The notes beneath the pieces are model-generated. The model saw only the letters and a program-made list of their open reading frames with translations. It was not told the DNA's origin and did no database searches. From positions 62,001 through 126,000 of the forward strand of contig JADJYS010000006.1 in NCBI GenBank assembly GCA_016719645.1: a stretch of DNA of 64,000 nucleotides, in the 5' to 3' direction. Positions 27,966 to 35,394 of the stretch are shown here, piece by piece. The stretch is from a bacterium (lineage in GTDB: Bacteria > Krumholzibacteriota > Krumholzibacteriia > LZORAL124-64-63). The stretch's first letter is position 1. Each line of letters starts with the position of its first letter. The position numbers and the translations under genes are program-made.

Positions 27966-27993
27966 TTGACGCCCGGTGGGGCGCAGCTATATT
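27966..27993 (+). promoter_or_regulatory. Strong sigma-70-like promoter
   Basis: TTGACG (27966-27971), 16-base spacer, TATATT (27988-27993). It begins 10 bases after the SDR stop codon and lies 45 bases ahead of the small gene at 28038, and then fmdB-like 28198. Confidence 0.65.
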
Positions 27994-28037
27994 AGTAGTC
28001 AATGAATTTGGAATATATAGGAACGACGGGAGTCGCC

Positions 28038-28118
28038 GTGACGAAGGCCCTGATCATTCTCGCGATCTACCTCGCCCTGGTGCGCTGGGTCTTCCCGCGC
28101 CTGGGCGTGCCCACCTGA
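28038..28118 (+). CDS. 26-residue membrane microprotein
   Basis: GTG 28038, after GGGAG (28028-28032), opens a 26-codon frame reading MTKALIILAIYLALVRWVFPR and ending GVPT. It is a single predicted transmembrane helix followed by a short basic/Pro tail. A strong promoter (27966-27993) lies just upstream, which favours its being real. The next gene, an FmdB-like zinc ribbon, starts 79 bases later. Function unknown. The alternative is that it is only an open stretch of leader for the fmdB-like gene. Confidence 0.45.
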   Translation: MTKALIILAIYLALVRWVFPRLGVPT

Positions 28119-28197
28119 GGCGCCGCCAGCTGCTCGATCGGCGATCGGGCGACGAAACCGGATGATGACGACGGACCGAAGACCGGGGGTGCGTGAC

Positions 28198-28410
28198 ATG
28201 CCCATGTACGAGTTCGCCTGCCGCGCCTGCGGCGCCGAGTTCGAGGAGCTCTGCACGGCGGCCGAGGCCGCGGCGGGCAAGGTCGCCTGCCCCGCCTGCG
28301 GCGCCCGCAAGTCGGAGCGCAAGCTCTCCACGTTCGCCAGCAAGGACGGCGGCAGTGGCGGCGGCGGCGGCGGCGGTTGCGGCCACGGCAGCCACGGCGG
28401 GTTCGGCTGA
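28198..28410 (+). CDS. FmdB-family zinc-ribbon protein
   Basis: 70 residues. It begins MPMYEFACRACGAEFEEL, the classic FmdB/CxxC_CxxC_SSSS start, with the second pair CPACG about 22 residues later, so a zinc ribbon is complete. The rest is a Gly/Ser-rich tail with an HGSHGGFG end. ATG 28198 is preferred; an in-frame upstream ATG at 28162 adds unconserved residues. FmdB was named for amidase-operon regulators, but for most members the role is unknown. Confidence 0.85.
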   Translation: MPMYEFACRACGAEFEELCTAAEAAAGKVACPACGARKSERKLSTFASKDGGSGGGGGGGCGHGSHGGFG

Positions 28411-28435
28411 GCCCGCTAGGACAGGCGACTCGCCG

Positions 28436-28464
28436 AGGGCGCCCGGGGGCGCCCTTCTTCTTTC
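28436..28464 (+). terminator. Terminator after the fmdB-like gene
   Basis: An 8-bp stem AGGGCGCC/GGCGCCCT (28436-28443 with 28448-28455) with a 4-base loop, followed by TCTTCTTT. The T-rich tail makes it a good intrinsic terminator. Confidence 0.75.
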
Positions 28465-28500
28465 CGGACCGACGGGACGCGGCCGTCCGTCAATAATGAA

Positions 28501-28530
28501 TTGTCATGTTCGGTGAATTCGCGGTATCGT
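28501..28530 (+). promoter_or_regulatory. Possible promoter for the CsgG/OmpA gene
   Basis: TTGTCA (28501-28506), 18-base spacer, TATCGT (28525-28530), in the AT-richer stretch between the fmdB terminator and ATG 28587. Box matches are moderate. Confidence 0.4.
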
Positions 28531-28586
28531 CGCCGTCCGCTCTTCGCGTGCCGGTCCGCCGGCGAACCGCTTCCGGAGGATGAACG

Positions 28587-30416
28587 ATGAACCGTCGAAC
28601 CGTGGGTAGCCTCGCCGCCGCGGCGGTGCTCCTCGGCCTGCTGGCTGCGGGGAGCGTCGCGGCCGGGACCAAGGACCGGCTGACCGAGCAGAACAACAAG
28701 TGCCGCATCGTCGTGGGCACGATCAAGTCCAACGCCGACCAGTGCGACCGCAGCATGGCCGCGGCGATCGGCCAGATGCTGTCGACGGCCCTGGCCAACG
28801 AAGACCGCTTCATCGTGCTGGCGAGCCAGGACGAGGTCGCCGAGCTGGCGGGCGAGATCGAACTCGCGGAGTCGGGGATGGTCGAAGCGGGTCGCGGCGC
28901 CGAGCGGGGCCTGATGGAGGGCGCCGACGTCATGGTCACCGGCGCGGTCACCAGCTTCGAACCCGAGGCCAGCGGCGGCGGCGGCCTGCTCGGCGCGGCC
29001 AAGAGCCGGCTGGGCGGTTCGGTCGGCGTCAGCAGCAACACGGCCGAGTGCACGCTGGACCTGAAGCTCGTCGACATCCGCACGCGGCGCGTGATCAAGG
29101 CCTTCAGCGTCGAGGGCAAGTCCAAGAGCTGGTCGACCGACCTGACGGGCCACGGCTGGGTGGAGGACGTCGCGCTGGGCGGCGCGCTGGGCAGCTACTC
29201 CAACCAGCCCATGGAGAAGGCCCTGCGCGCGGTCCTGGCCAAGGCCGTCGAGCGCGTCGCCAAGGACGTGCCGCAGGAGTACTACCGGTACACGGGGGAC
29301 GGCCAGTACACCCAGGACTACGCGGCGGGCGGCGGCGACGACGCCCGCGGGAGCGGGGCCGCGCCGGCGGCGGGCGGCGGCGACGACGACGACGCGCCCC
29401 TGCAGACGGCCTCGTCCGGCGGCGGCGCGTCGGCAGGACGTGCCGCGGGGAAGTCCGCCGAGGACATGGCCCTCTACACCCGCTGCGACTTCGTGCCGGG
29501 CGACCGGACGATCTTCTGCGACGACCTCGACCGCGAGGAGGTCGGCGAGTTCCCGAGCCGCTGGAACCTGGTCGACGGCGTGTTCGAGGTGGCCCGCAAG
29601 GGCGAGACCGGCTGGATCCTCTGCTCGGACACGGGCCACCTGCGCCCCGAACTGCCGGACGCCCCCTTCCCCGAGCGCTACACCATCGAGATGGACGTCT
29701 TCGAGAACGGCGAGCCGCACCGCGGCCACTGGTTCAGCATCATGCTGATGGAGGGCGACGACGTCGCGATCGAGTTCTTCTTCGGCGACGGCATCCGCAC
29801 GCGCGTGCTGGTCGACGGCGTGGAGAAGGCCAGCAAGGAGCTCCCGCACCGCGCCGGCAAGGGCCGCCACACCATGCGGATCATGGCGACGTCCACGACG
29901 TTCAAGTGCTACCTCGACAACGAGCGGGTGGGGAACATCCCGAAGCTCGAAGGCGTCGCGCCCGACGGGATCAAGATCCGGATGGACCGCTACGACGACG
30001 AGAACAACCCCATGCTGATGACGGGCTTCCGCTTCGCCGCGGGCGGCAAGACCCTGCGCGACCAGCTCGCCCAGGACGGCCGCATCGTGACCCACGGCAT
30101 CCTGTTCGACTCCGGTTCGGCCGTGATCAAGGCGGAGTCCTACAAGACGCTCGCCGACCTCGGCGAGCTGCTGAAGGCGGACGCCGGTCTGCGCCTGTCG
30201 ATCGAGGGGCACACCGACAGCGAGGGCGCCGACGACGCCAACCGCGCCCTCTCGCTGCAGCGGGCCGCCTCGGTGAAGGACTACCTCGGCAGCGCCTTCG
30301 GCGTCGCGGCGGACCGCCTCGAGGTCAAGGGCCTGGGCGAGACCAAGCCGCTCGGCACGAACGACACGGCCGAGGGCCGCGCGAACAACCGGCGCGTGGA
30401 GCTGGTGAAGATCTGA
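28587..30416 (+). CDS. CsgG-like domain protein with C-terminal OmpA peptidoglycan-binding domain
   Basis: 609 residues. Signal peptide to about residue 27. Residues about 35-230 look like a CsgG/LpoB-type fold (MSTALANEDRFIVL is written here MLSTALANEDRFIVL; GADVMVTGAV). A low-complexity Asp/Gly linker follows (about 250-285). Then comes a LamG-like sandwich (about 310-475, starting FCDDLDREEVGEFP, ending GFRFAAGGK). The OmpA/MotB C-terminal domain is at about 495-609: ILFDSGSAVIK, IEGHTDSEG and RANNRRVELVKI. It should sit in the periplasm or at the outer membrane, attached to peptidoglycan. I know no characterised protein with this domain order. Confidence 0.83.
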   Translation: MNRRTVGSLAAAAVLLGLLAAGSVAAGTKDRLTEQNNKCRIVVGTIKSNADQCDRSMAAAIGQMLSTALANEDRFIVLASQDEVAELAGEIELAESGMVEAGRGAERGLMEGADVMVTGAVTSFEPEASGGGGLLGAAKSRLGGSVGVSSNTAECTLDLKLVDIRTRRVIKAFSVEGKSKSWSTDLTGHGWVEDVALGGALGSYSNQPMEKALRAVLAKAVERVAKDVPQEYYRYTGDGQYTQDYAAGGGDDARGSGAAPAAGGGDDDDAPLQTASSGGGASAGRAAGKSAEDMALYTRCDFVPGDRTIFCDDLDREEVGEFPSRWNLVDGVFEVARKGETGWILCSDTGHLRPELPDAPFPERYTIEMDVFENGEPHRGHWFSIMLMEGDDVAIEFFFGDGIRTRVLVDGVEKASKELPHRAGKGRHTMRIMATSTTFKCYLDNERVGNIPKLEGVAPDGIKIRMDRYDDENNPMLMTGFRFAAGGKTLRDQLAQDGRIVTHGILFDSGSAVIKAESYKTLADLGELLKADAGLRLSIEGHTDSEGADDANRALSLQRAASVKDYLGSAFGVAADRLEVKGLGETKPLGTNDTAEGRANNRRVELVKI

Positions 30417-30436
30417 TTCCCGGCGGGAAGCGACGG

Positions 30437-30470
30437 CGGCCGGCCGGTGCGGGGGCGCCGGCCGGCCGTT
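30437..30470. terminator. Bidirectional hairpin between convergent genes
   Basis: A perfect 11-bp stem, CGGCCGGCCGG (30437-30447) with CCGGCCGGCCG (30458-30468), and a 10-base G-rich loop. The plus side has only TT after the stem. It lies between the stops of the OmpA-domain gene and the small minus-strand gene. Confidence 0.6.
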
Positions 30471-30476
30471 GCGCGT

Positions 30477-30731
30477 TCAGCGGACCTTGGGGGCGGACTT
30501 GCGGAAGCGCGGCGCCAGCCACGCCACCAGCAGCGCCCACAGGCAGATCACGAACCCCAGTCCCAGGCCCGTGCCGACGAAGGTCAGCGGCGCGATGGCC
30601 GACTGGGCGCTCGAGAGCCACTGCTGCGGCACGTTGGACAGGAACAGGCGGTGGAAGATCAGGCCGAACACCACGCCCAGGGCGAGGCTGCCGGCCAGGG
30701 TCAGGATCAGACCCGTGCGGACGCTCTGCAT
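30477..30731 (-). CDS. Small two-helix membrane protein (LapA/DUF1049-like)
   Basis: 84 residues with two hydrophobic segments (about 8-28 and 48-73) joined by a short periplasmic loop, then a basic tail (APRFRKSAPKVR). Size and layout resemble the LapA/DUF1049 family of small envelope proteins, but no family-specific motif is certain. It starts at ATG 30731. It is divergent from nfeD and convergent with the OmpA-domain gene. Confidence 0.65.
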   Translation of the reverse strand: MQSVRTGLILTLAGSLALGVVFGLIFHRLFLSNVPQQWLSSAQSAIAPLTFVGTGLGLGFVICLWALLVAWLAPRFRKSAPKVR

Positions 30732-30893
30732 GGGGACACCTCCGGATGACGGCGAGTGACGCTGCCGCGCATCCTAGCAGCCCGGCCTGCGTATGTCTCC
30801 CCCCGAGCGTGCCGTCTTGACGGCCGGCCGGGGCCCCGGTACCATCCCGCGGGGGTTCCCGCCGCTCGCAGACGCATCCCGACTGGAGGCGAC

Positions 30894-31322
30894 ATGGCCT
30901 GGTGGATCTGGATCATCGTGGGCGCGATCCTGCTCGCCGCGGAGGCGGTCATCACCGCCGACTTCTATCTCGTCTTCTTCGGCCTGGCCGGGCTGCTGGT
31001 GGGCCTGCTCGGGGTCTGCGGCCTCCACCTGCCGGCCTGGACGCAGTGGCTGCTGTTCGCCGTGCTGGCCGTTGCGGGCCTGCTCCTGTACCGCGGACCC
31101 CTGAAGCGCAAGCTCGCGAAGGTCGACCGGGCGATGGGACCAGAGCTGATCGGCGAGACCGCCAGCGCCCAGGCGCCGATCCCGGCCGGCGCGCGCGGGC
31201 GCGTCGACCTGCGCGGCACGGCCTGGGACGCCCGCAACGACGGCGACACCGACCTGGCCGCCGGCGCCCGCTGCCGGGTCAAGGGAGTGGACGGGCTGAC
31301 CCTGCTCGTCCGCGCCGAGTGA
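30894..31322 (+). CDS. nfeD: NfeD-family membrane protein
   Basis: 142 residues, a short NfeD. The N-terminal half has three hydrophobic segments (WIWIIVGAILLAAEAVI, LVFFGLAGLLVGLLGV, WLLFAVLAVAGLLLY), then a soluble OB-fold with GRVDLRGTAWDAR and VKGVDGLTLLVR. ATG 30894 follows TGGAGG; a longer in-frame start has no support. It is 34 bases upstream of a stomatin-like gene; the NfeD-stomatin pair is a conserved membrane-quality module. Confidence 0.9.
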   Translation: MAWWIWIIVGAILLAAEAVITADFYLVFFGLAGLLVGLLGVCGLHLPAWTQWLLFAVLAVAGLLLYRGPLKRKLAKVDRAMGPELIGETASAQAPIPAGARGRVDLRGTAWDARNDGDTDLAAGARCRVKGVDGLTLLVRAE

Positions 31323-31356
31323 ACCGAACCGCCAACCGCCTTCATCGGAGGACGCC

Positions 31357-32286
31357 ATGGACACCATGATCGCCGCCGTCGTCGTCGTATTCCTGGTGCT
31401 GATCGTGATCGCCAGGACCGCGATCGTCGTGCCCCAGCAGTCCGCCTACATCGTGGAATACCTGGGCAAGTACCGCAAGACCATCCAGGCGGGCTTCCAC
31501 ATCCTGGTGCCCTTCGTCGAGAAGGTCGCCTACAAGCACAGCCTCAAGGAGCGGGCCTTCGACATCGCCGAGCAGGTCTGCATCACGCGCGACAACGTGC
31601 AGGTCGGCGTCGACGGCGTGCTGTACCTGAAGGTGCTCGACCCGCAGCGCGCGTCGTACGGCATCTCCGACTTCAACTTCGCCATCACGCAGCTGTCCCA
31701 GACCACGCTGCGCAGCGAGATCGGCAAGATCGACCTGGACCGCACCTTCGAGGAGCGCGCCACGATCAACCAGCAGGTGGTGCAGGAGCTGGACAAGGCG
31801 TCCGACCCGTGGGGCGTCAAGGTGCTGCGCTACGAGATCAAGAACATCAACCCGCCGCGCGACGTGCTCAGCGCCATGGAGAAGCAGATGCGCGCCGAGC
31901 GCGAGAAGCGCGCCACGATCCTCACCAGCGAGGGCGAGCGCGACGCCCAGATCAACCGGGCCGAGGGCGAGAAGCAGCGGGTCATCAAGGAGTCCGAGGC
32001 CAACCAGCAGCAGCAGATCAACGAGGCGCAGGGCGAGGCCGCGGCCATCCTGGCCGTCGCCACGGCCACCGCCGAGGGCCTGCGCCAGGTCGCCGCGGCG
32101 CTCAGCACCCCGGGCGGCGATCAGGCCATGCGCCTGCGCGTGGCCGAGCAGTACGTCGGGGAGTTCGGCCGGCTCGCCAAGGCGGGCAACACGCTGGTCC
32201 TGCCGGCGAACCTCAGCGACGTGGGCGGGATGATCGCGCTGGCGACCAACATCGTGAAGGGCGGGTCGGCGGGCGAGGCCCGCTAG
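31357..32286 (+). CDS. Stomatin/SPFH-domain membrane protein
   Basis: 309 residues. An N-terminal hydrophobic anchor (about 5-25) is followed by the SPFH/Band-7 domain (VPQQSAYIVEYLGKY to about 190). The helical C-terminal part contains the AEGEKQRVIKESEANQQQQI block. It probably forms a ring in the inner membrane with NfeD. Its stop TAG (32284-32286) overlaps the stop of the convergent PAP2 gene at the shared CTAG. Confidence 0.92.
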   Translation: MDTMIAAVVVVFLVLIVIARTAIVVPQQSAYIVEYLGKYRKTIQAGFHILVPFVEKVAYKHSLKERAFDIAEQVCITRDNVQVGVDGVLYLKVLDPQRASYGISDFNFAITQLSQTTLRSEIGKIDLDRTFEERATINQQVVQELDKASDPWGVKVLRYEIKNINPPRDVLSAMEKQMRAEREKRATILTSEGERDAQINRAEGEKQRVIKESEANQQQQINEAQGEAAAILAVATATAEGLRQVAAALSTPGGDQAMRLRVAEQYVGEFGRLAKAGNTLVLPANLSDVGGMIALATNIVKGGSAGEAR

Positions 32287-33236
32287 CGGCGCGTCCAGCG
32301 CGGGCGCGGCGGCGCCGGCGGCCGCCACGAGCGCCAGGGGAGGCGGCGCCCGGTCTCGTTCAGGTGCTCGCCGGCCCAGATCACCAGCGCGCCCAGCATC
32401 AGGCCGCCGATGACGTCCACCACGTAGTGGTAGCGGCAGTAGACGGTCGCCGCGCAGAGCAGCGTGAACAGGGTCGACATCCACCAGCGGTGGCGGGGGA
32501 AGAGCCGCCAGACGTGCCACCAGGCCACCATCGAGGCGGCGACGTGGCTGCTCGGGAAGGCGGCGCCCAGGATCGCGCCGTTGGCGTGGATGTAGCGCAT
32601 GATGTCGGTGAAGATCCAGCCCTCGACCGGGATCGGGCCGGTGCGGAAGTACTTGGGCCCCCACGCCGGGAAGAACGTGTACAGGGTGTAGCAGAGCAGC
32701 ATCACGCCGCCCAGGTCGCGCGCGAAGGCGCGGATCGCGGGCCAGCGCCGGCCGGCGGGCAGGCCGCCGTCGCGCGCGATCATCGCCAGCACCAGCGGGG
32801 CCAGGGCGTAGTAGCTGAAGTAGGCCATCTCCATCAGCTCGTGGAACCACGCCCACGGCCAGGCCCGGCTCCAGGCCAGGCTCGGCTGCAGCCCGAAGAT
32901 CCGCTCCTCCCAGCCGATCAGCACCGGGTCGAAGCTGTCGTGGAACCCGTGGAAGACGATGCCCAGGTATTCCATCTCCGCGTAGAACAGCGGGAACGCG
33001 AACGGCAGGTAGATCTCGCCCAGGAAGCGCACCAGGGCCGAGCGCGACATGCGGGCCAGCGGCGGCAGGAACCACACGAAGAGGGCCGCGCCGAGGTGCC
33101 AGACCAGGCGCTCGTAGGGCCGCGCCACCACGTCCGGCCGCAGCAGCGGGTAGAAGCCGCTGACCACCAGGTACACCACGGCCCAGCGGTCCAGCTCGAT
33201 GCGGAAGAGGGCCAGCGCCTGCAGTCTACGGCGCAC
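32283..33236 (-). CDS. PAP2/Aur1-like integral membrane phosphotransferase, probable ceramide headgroup enzyme
   Basis: 317 residues with six or more membrane segments. The PAP2 signature is present: AAFPSSHVAASMV (PSxH, about residue 200) and CRYHYVVDVIGG (RxxxxxHxxxD form, near 255). The first signature (KxxxxxxRP) is not obvious, as in Aur1/IPC-synthase-type members. It is the last gene of an overlapping minus-strand operon with a serine palmitoyltransferase, acyltransferase and epimerase. I infer that it modifies the ceramide headgroup or removes a phosphate in that pathway. It overlaps the upstream epimerase by 11 bases. Confidence 0.75.
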   Translation of the reverse strand: MRRRLQALALFRIELDRWAVVYLVVSGFYPLLRPDVVARPYERLVWHLGAALFVWFLPPLARMSRSALVRFLGEIYLPFAFPLFYAEMEYLGIVFHGFHDSFDPVLIGWEERIFGLQPSLAWSRAWPWAWFHELMEMAYFSYYALAPLVLAMIARDGGLPAGRRWPAIRAFARDLGGVMLLCYTLYTFFPAWGPKYFRTGPIPVEGWIFTDIMRYIHANGAILGAAFPSSHVAASMVAWWHVWRLFPRHRWWMSTLFTLLCAATVYCRYHYVVDVIGGLMLGALVIWAGEHLNETGRRLPWRSWRPPAPPRPRWTRR

Positions 33237-34245
33237 GGAGCCACCCCTCCCGCCGGTAGAAGTCCAGCGTCTCGGCGAAGCCCCGCGCCAGGTCGCGCGC
33301 GCCCCCGAAGCCCAGCTCGTCGCGCAGGCGCGAGCCGTCGCAGACCCAGCCCGGCGCCGCGGCGTCGCGCAGGCGGTCGGCGGCCAGCAGCGGCAGCCGC
33401 TCGGCGCGTTCCCGGCCGACCAGCTTCGCGGCCAGCCGCAGCGCGCCGACCGGCAGGTGCGTGCAGCGGACGCGGCGGCCCCAGGCGGCGCCCAGGGCGG
33501 CGGCCAGCGCGGGCGTGTCGTGGACGGCGCCGTCCTCGACGAACCAGGGCCCGCGGGCCCGCTCGTCCTCCAGCAGCAGCACCGCCGCCGCGGCCGCGTC
33601 GCGGCCGTCCAGCAGCGACAGGGCGCGGACGTTGCCCAGCTGCGCGGTCCAGCCGTGCTTCGCCGCGCGGAACAGCTCCAGGAAGGCCCGGTCGCGCGGA
33701 CCGTACAGGGCCGGCGGCCGCAGCGCGCAGGTGCGCAGCGGCCAGTCGCCCGCCAGCATCTGCTCGGCGGCCAGCTTGGAGCGGCCGTAGCCGGTGATCG
33801 GGGCGCAGGGGTCGCTCTCGCGGCGCGGGCGCTCCGGCCCGGCGGGCCCCGACGCGGCCAGGCTCGAGACCAGCACGAAGCTGCGCACGGTGCCCGCGCG
33901 CGCGGCCGCCTCCAGCAGGCGCCGCGTGCTCAGGACGTTGCCGCGGCGGTAGCCGTCGTCGTCGGGCGAGCGCACCACGCCGGCGCAGTGCAGGACGGCG
34001 TCGGCGCCGCGCACCAGTTCGTCCAGGCCGGCGGTGTCGGCGTCGTCGGGCAGACCGCGCGGCGGCGCGAGCACCGCCGTCACCGTCGCGACGCGCGGGT
34101 CGAGCCAGCGGCGGTCGCTGGTCGGGCGCACCGCGGCGCGCACGGCGTGGCCGCGCGCCAGCAGCAGGTCGGCGAGGTGGCTGCCCAGGAAACCCGTGGC
34201 GCCGGTCAGCGCCACCAGACCGCGCGTGCCGGCGCCGGCGCTCAT
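33226..34245 (-). CDS. NAD-dependent epimerase/dehydratase, probable ceramide-pathway reductase
   Basis: 339 residues of the extended SDR type. NAD motif GATGFLGSHLADLL (about residue 15); the active site is complete, with VSSLAASG (Ser) and YGRSK (Tyr-x3-Lys, about 158). Start ATG 34245 shares ATGA with the stop of the upstream acyltransferase (34242-34245). In characterised sphingolipid clusters of Gram-negative bacteria an enzyme of this class (CerR) acts on the keto group of the ceramide precursor. That assignment is from neighbours, not from motif. Confidence 0.8.
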   Translation of the reverse strand: MSAGAGTRGLVALTGATGFLGSHLADLLLARGHAVRAAVRPTSDRRWLDPRVATVTAVLAPPRGLPDDADTAGLDELVRGADAVLHCAGVVRSPDDDGYRRGNVLSTRRLLEAAARAGTVRSFVLVSSLAASGPAGPERPRRESDPCAPITGYGRSKLAAEQMLAGDWPLRTCALRPPALYGPRDRAFLELFRAAKHGWTAQLGNVRALSLLDGRDAAAAAVLLLEDERARGPWFVEDGAVHDTPALAAALGAAWGRRVRCTHLPVGALRLAAKLVGRERAERLPLLAADRLRDAAAPGWVCDGSRLRDELGFGGARDLARGFAETLDFYRREGWLRAP

Positions 34246-35372
34246 GACAGCGGCAGGTCGTAGATCCGGTAGGTCTTGTACACCTTGGCGCCCAGCTTCT
34301 CGAGGATGCGGTTCATGGCGGTGTTGTTCTCGAGGATCCAGCTGCACTCGCCGGCGGTGATGCCGCCCTTGACCGCGGCCTTGTAGCTGCGCAGGACCAT
34401 CAGCACGTCCACGCCCTTGTGGCGGTGCTCGGGCAGCACGCCCATCAGCAGGGTGCGCGCGTAGACGATCTTCTTGCGGTCGGCCAGGAAGCGGAAGATC
34501 CCGAAGGGGAACAGGCGGCCGCGGACGCGCTTGAGCGCCAGGTTGAAGTCCGGCACGGTCATGCTGAAGCCCACCGGCTCGCCCTTCCACTCGGCGATCA
34601 GCAGCAGGTTCTCGTTGACCATCGTCTTCATCTCGCGGCCCGCGAAGTAGAACTCGTCGGGGTCCATGGGGATGAAGCCCCAGTTCTCGTGCCAGCAGCG
34701 GTTGTAGAGCCCGCGGATCAGCTCGACCTCGTTGCGGAAGTCCTTCTTGTTGATCGGCCGCACCTTCAGGTCGCTCTCGCCCCGGAAGACCTGCTTCGCG
34801 TTCTCGATCACGCGGTCGGGGAGCTTGATCCCGTCGGCGGTGATGCGCCAGGCCCACAGGTCGCGGCTCTTGGCCAGGCCCGGGTACGACTCCAGCAGGT
34901 CCTGGTACCAGACCGGGTTGTAGGCCATGCCGGTGACCGGGGACGACGGCTCGCCCGCGATCAGCAGGCCGGGGTTGTCGTGGTTGGTCGTGAAGTTCAG
35001 CGGCCCGCGCATGACCGTCATGCCCTGCCCGCGCAGCCAGTCGCGGGCGGTGTCGAGCAGGGCGTGGGCGGTCGCCCGGTCCTGCTCGCACTCGAAGAAG
35101 CCGAAGAAGCCCGTGGTCTCGTGCCAGTGCTCGTTGTGGTAGCGGTCGACGCAGGCGCCCACGCGCCCGACGACCCGGCCGTCGCGGCGCGCCAGCCAGA
35201 GCCGCGTTTCGGCGTGGCGGAAGAACGGGTTGTGGGCCGGGTCGAGGAACTCGCGCAGCTGCTTCAGCAGCGGGAAGACGTAGTGGGGGTCGTCGGCGTA
35301 GACGTCGTACGGCAGCTGCAGGAACGCGGCGAGGTCGCGCTTGCCGGCGACGGGGGTGATCGCGACGCCCAT
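34242..35372 (-). CDS. GNAT-fold acyltransferase, probable bacterial ceramide synthase-like
   Basis: 376 residues. It begins ITPVAGKRDLAAFLQLPYDVY. The N-terminal half carries GFFGFFECEQD and MRGPLNFTTNHDNPG blocks, and the C-terminal half has a GNAT pattern (LLMGVLPEHRHKGVDVLM, then ECSWILENNTAMNRILEKLG). Double-GNAT proteins of this length are found beside serine palmitoyltransferase in FCB bacteria; the Caulobacter ceramide synthase is also a GNAT protein. Start ATG 35372 lies 22 bases after the upstream gene, and its stop overlaps the epimerase start. Confidence 0.75.
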   Translation of the reverse strand: MGVAITPVAGKRDLAAFLQLPYDVYADDPHYVFPLLKQLREFLDPAHNPFFRHAETRLWLARRDGRVVGRVGACVDRYHNEHWHETTGFFGFFECEQDRATAHALLDTARDWLRGQGMTVMRGPLNFTTNHDNPGLLIAGEPSSPVTGMAYNPVWYQDLLESYPGLAKSRDLWAWRITADGIKLPDRVIENAKQVFRGESDLKVRPINKKDFRNEVELIRGLYNRCWHENWGFIPMDPDEFYFAGREMKTMVNENLLLIAEWKGEPVGFSMTVPDFNLALKRVRGRLFPFGIFRFLADRKKIVYARTLLMGVLPEHRHKGVDVLMVLRSYKAAVKGGITAGECSWILENNTAMNRILEKLGAKVYKTYRIYDLPLS

Positions 35373-35394
35373 GCGGCCTCCTCGGCGGATCGGG

